8,835 nucleotides of DNA from Moraxella equi. GTDB lineage: Bacteria > Pseudomonadota > Gammaproteobacteria > Pseudomonadales > Moraxellaceae. The stretch lies in the NCBI RefSeq assembly GCF_002027555.1, contig NZ_MXAP01000160.1:1-8835 (forward strand), written 5' to 3'. The notes under the pieces were generated by a model. That model worked only from the letters and a program-made list of their open reading frames with translations, did not search any database and was not told the DNA's origin. Shown piece after piece: positions 6,820 to 8,835 of this stretch (its first letter is position 1; each line of letters opens with the position of its first letter). The position numbers and the translations under genes are program-made.

Positions 6820-7618
6820 ACTTACTTAATTTACGAACTTGATAGGCAACAGCTTGATAGGCTTGGTCTAGGCGTTTATCATCAAGCTCTGTCATACTAA
6901 GTACACCGTGTTTATCTTGTAGATACTCTCTAAACCATTCATCTAACTCAAATTTTTTTAAGTTGGTATGGACATAAGCATAGCGACTTTTTCGTACACC
7001 GTCAGAGTTCTTTTTGGTGGCGGTTTTTGATGAATTTAATCTCCCTATCCAGCTTTGCAAATGCTTTCTCGCAGTTTCATATTTATCAAGTGGGATAAGG
7101 TGGTAAGAAGTTACCTTTAATTTAGCATTCAATGAACGCCAAACTGCTTGATGATTTTTAGCTGAACCCGTCGTTCGGTATTTACCTTCCAATTCCACAA
7201 TCTCATTAACCAGTCGTTGCAGATTGGCTTTTTGTTCGTCTGTAATGTGTTCAATACCTGCTTTGACTTCTGCTTTGGTGCGTGTGATGTGCTGATTGGT
7301 ATTGACTTGGTGTACAGTTGAGCCAGCACCTGTAATTACGCCAGAAACATTACCTTGAATGTTGTTGATTTGTCCTGTTGGTTCGCTTGTGGGCTTTTTA
7401 ATATCAGCATTACGAACCCCTGTGATGATGTAGTGAATGTCAAAGCCAAGTTGGTTGAGTTCATACAAAAACCCAACCGTCATCTCACTACGCCCAGTCT
7501 CATAATTGATGTACTGCTGGCGACTTTTGCCTGTTTTTTCGGCAAGTGCATTTTGGCTAAAACTGTGTCTAGCCCTTTCTTCTACTAGCCTTATGGCGAC
7601 TTCTTGTAAATCAAACAT
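6818..7618 (-). CDS. Mu-like prophage repressor (HTH-XRE plus ORF6C-like domain)
   Basis: A 266-residue protein read leftward. Residues 7-68 form an XRE-type helix-turn-helix (VEERARHSFSQNALAEKTGK, then SRQQYINYETGRSEMTVGFL). Residues 84-107 are a Gly/Val/Thr-rich linker (INNIQGNVSGVITGAG). Residues 125-195 resemble the ORF6C domain found at the C-terminus of phage antirepressors, with VWRSLNAKLKVTSYHLIP and KYETARKHLQSWIGRL. The last 70 residues are basic then acidic and unassigned. It lacks the S24 self-cleavage domain, so induction probably differs from LexA-type repressors. The ATG at 7618 has AAGGAG 6 bases upstream. Position and orientation match the Mu c repressor: leftward, divergent from a Ner-like gene and transposase. 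Its promoter at 7659-7686 overlaps an inverted repeat, suggesting autoregulation. Confidence 0.75.
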   Translation of the reverse strand: MFDLQEVAIRLVEERARHSFSQNALAEKTGKSRQQYINYETGRSEMTVGFLYELNQLGFDIHYIITGVRNADIKKPTSEPTGQINNIQGNVSGVITGAGSTVHQVNTNQHITRTKAEVKAGIEHITDEQKANLQRLVNEIVELEGKYRTTGSAKNHQAVWRSLNAKLKVTSYHLIPLDKYETARKHLQSWIGRLNSSKTATKKNSDGVRKSRYAYVHTNLKKFELDEWFREYLQDKHGVLSMTELDDKRLDQAYQAVAYQVRKLSK

Positions 7619-7630
7619 AGAAAACTCCTT

Positions 7631-7662
7631 TTTTACTTGTAAAATTTTATTGACAAGTAAAA
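7631..7662. promoter_or_regulatory. Repressor operator candidate (10-bp inverted repeat)
   Basis: TTTTACTTGT (7631-7640) and ACAAGTAAAA (7653-7662) are perfect 10-bp inverted arms 12 bases apart. The right arm overlaps the -35 of the early promoter and the -10 of the repressor promoter, where a bound dimer could block or balance both. Its assignment to the HTH repressor is inferred. Confidence 0.5.
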
Positions 7663-7678
7663 TATATTGTACTAAAAT
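7650..7678 (+). promoter_or_regulatory. Rightward early promoter of the ner-transposase operon
   Basis: A perfect -35 box TTGACA (7650-7655) and TAAAAT (7673-7678) are separated by 17 bases, the ideal sigma-70 spacing. The transcript would begin near 7685 and carry the Ner-like and transposase genes. It shares DNA with the opposing repressor promoter. Confidence 0.65.
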
Positions 7679-7686
7679 ACAGTCAA
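7659..7686 (-). promoter_or_regulatory. Leftward promoter of the repressor gene
   Basis: On the minus strand, TTGACT (7686-7681) and TATTTT (7664-7659) are separated by 16 bases, giving a sigma-70-like promoter about 40 bases before the repressor start. It overlaps the rightward early promoter almost completely. Confidence 0.5.
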
Positions 7687-7715
7687 TGAAGTTTGGTAGC
7701 TATCGCATTTCATTG
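7684..7715. promoter_or_regulatory. 32-bp dyad, candidate Ner-binding operator
   Basis: CAATGAA (7684-7690) and TTCATTG (7709-7715) are perfect 7-bp arms, and a TAGCTA palindrome (7697-7702) sits exactly at the same centre. It lies at the predicted start of early transcription and touches the -35 of the repressor promoter. Mu Ner binds between the two divergent genes, so Ner is the likeliest ligand, but a second repressor site is possible. Confidence 0.45.
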
Positions 7716-7755
7716 TTGCAGGTAAAAATTTAAGGTTAATTAAACAGGTTATTTT

Positions 7756-8019
7756 ATGCAAGCTAATGAAATTTATCAAGCATTAAAATCGCGTGGACAT
7801 AATGCCAGTACAGTTGCCGAAGCGTTGGGCGTGCGTCCACAATCGGTGGCAGGTGTTATCCGTAGCGGTCGTGGTAGTGAACGCATTGCCAAAGCGGTAG
7901 CGGTGGCTGGTGGTTGTTGTTTTGAGCGAATGTTTCCTTTTTACCAAGAACAAAACAATAAAAAGGTACAACGCACCAAAAACATTGACGAGTTAAAGGC
8001 TGAATTGGGGGTGATATGA
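7756..8019 (+). CDS. Ner-like HTH regulator of Mu-like prophage
   Basis: An 87-residue protein with a helix-turn-helix in residues 3-50: EIYQALKSRGHNASTVAEAL followed by GVRPQSVAGVIRSGRGSERI and AKAVAVAGG. The pattern resembles the Ner/Nlp family of small DNA-binding regulators, which in Mu switch off repressor and early transcription. The basic tail (KKVQRTKNIDELKAEL) is unassigned. The start codon at 7756 has a modest AGG 7 bases upstream. Its TGA overlaps the transposase start (ATGA), implying coupled translation. Family assignment comes mostly from size, HTH and position. Confidence 0.7.
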   Translation: MQANEIYQALKSRGHNASTVAEALGVRPQSVAGVIRSGRGSERIAKAVAVAGGCCFERMFPFYQEQNNKKVQRTKNIDELKAELGVI

Positions 8020-8835
8020 AAACCCATTATTCTGCAAAAGAATTAGCTGAACTTGGCTGTGTGAACGGTTCAAGCGAACGAAACATTAAGCGTTTGGCAC
8101 AAAAAGAAAATTGGGTCGGTCGCAAAAGACAGGGCAAAGGCGGTGGTCTTGAATATGCCTTTGACGGTCTGCCCAAGAAAGTACAAGCGGAAATCAAAGC
8201 CCGTGAGTTAAAAGCTCTTATGGTTGCCGATATCCCAAAAGCTGTGATGGTGCGTGGCGAGAGAGACATTGACAGCCTAAACCACAAACAAAGACGTATC
8301 GCTGACAGCCGAATGCTAATGGCAATGCTGGTGGAACGTTATGCTGACGAGCTTGGCACTCAGGATAAAGCCATTAAGCATGTCAGTAAGCTGTCTCGTA
8401 TCGGGGCGTTACCCATAGAGGGGGCAACTGACTACAACACCGTCTGCGAAAATGCAAAGGCTCGTGCAGGAAAGGTCGGGGTGGGCGTGCGTAACCTACA
8501 TGAGTGGGTCATAGAAGCTCGCCGATGTGGTAGTGCCAGTGAGGTGCTTGCGGTCATGAGTCCAAATAAGCAAGGTCGCCCAAAGATGAATGTGTTGTCG
8601 GCTTTGTGGCTCCCTGATTTTTTAAAAATCTATCGCAACCCCAATGGCTTGTCCGTGTCTCGGTGCTATGAGCTGTGGCGATATGAGCATATCAAAGCAC
8701 ATGGCACGGATTTGGGCTTGCCTAGTCTAACACAGGTTAGAGCCATGCTCAAACGCATACCGCTCTTGGAGCGTGAACGGGGTCGGATTACAGGCTCAAA
8801 ACTCAAAGAGATAGACAGCTATACCAACCGAACCC
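8016..8835 (+). CDS. Mu-like transposase A, N-terminal part (runs off the window)
   Basis: An open frame of 273 codons with no stop before the window edge. Residues 5-68 match the MuA N-terminal winged-helix domain: YSAKELAELG, then ERNIKRLAQKENWVGRKRQG and GGLEYAFDGLP, like the SPKE/W--R-r-G--GG--eY---sLP pattern of MuA. The next part (about 85-260) corresponds to the Mu-end-binding domains, with LPSLTQVRAMLKRIP near residue 240. The window ends at DSYTNRT, just before the expected DDE catalytic core, so no catalytic residue can be checked. MuA binds sites at the phage ends and carries out strand transfer. The ATG overlaps the stop of the Ner-like gene. By eye this region is richer in G+C than the T6SS genes, in keeping with horizontal acquisition. 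Confidence 0.9.
   Translation, partial: MKTHYSAKELAELGCVNGSSERNIKRLAQKENWVGRKRQGKGGGLEYAFDGLPKKVQAEIKARELKALMVADIPKAVMVRGERDIDSLNHKQRRIADSRMLMAMLVERYADELGTQDKAIKHVSKLSRIGALPIEGATDYNTVCENAKARAGKVGVGVRNLHEWVIEARRCGSASEVLAVMSPNKQGRPKMNVLSALWLPDFLKIYRNPNGLSVSRCYELWRYEHIKAHGTDLGLPSLTQVRAMLKRIPLLERERGRITGSKLKEIDSYTNRT

Noticed and set aside
7355..7733. Rightward open frames opposite the repressor gene
   Set aside because: They lie antisense to a well-supported HTH repressor, lack ribosome-binding sites and resemble no protein family.
8027..8287. Leftward open frame within the transposase region
   Set aside because: The rightward frame has a clear MuA winged-helix signature and coupled start; the reverse frame is its shadow.

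Overview
The window looks like an AT-rich gammaproteobacterium of the family Moraxellaceae, with Moraxella as my best guess. That rests on base composition, the style of the proteins and a Moraxella/Neisseria-type intergenic repeat. No taxonomic marker gene is present, so the assignment is tentative.

Positions 1-6116 (+ strand) are the end of a type VI secretion system (T6SS) operon. Tightly packed genes run tagJ (ImpE family), tssE (gp25-like baseplate), tssF and tssG (baseplate wedge). Three further genes follow in the same direction. The first (4093-4734) is a small protein resembling a proteasome/HslV-type Ntn-hydrolase, with Thr directly after the initiator Met. The second (4759-5397) begins with about 45 residues resembling the C-terminal DUF2345 tail of VgrG and continues as an unrecognised domain. 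The third (5397-6116) overlaps the second by one base and resembles the phosphodiester glycosidase (NAGPA/DUF2233) fold. I read these three as a T6SS cargo module (effector plus accessory and/or immunity proteins), possibly undescribed. This is inference from domain resemblance and position. A strong bidirectional hairpin terminator at 6299-6327 closes the operon.

Positions 6117-6817 are largely non-coding. They hold small palindromes, the terminator, a leftward 5'-truncated fragment of an S24/LexA-like phage repressor (6343-6582), a 62-bp inverted-repeat element abutting the truncation (6589-6650), and six copies of the 11-bp motif AACTTRGACAA in both orientations (6653-6819).

Positions 6818-8835 are the left end of a Mu-like transposable prophage in the classic order: a leftward repressor (HTH plus ORF6C-like domain), a control region, a rightward Ner-like regulator, and a MuA-like transposase that runs off the window. 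The control region at 7619-7755 carries two opposing promoters that overlap each other, a 10-bp inverted repeat over them, and a separate 32-bp dyad. The six-copy motif cluster lies where the transposase-binding sites of a Mu-like left end would be, so it is a candidate attL with the phage-host junction near 6654.
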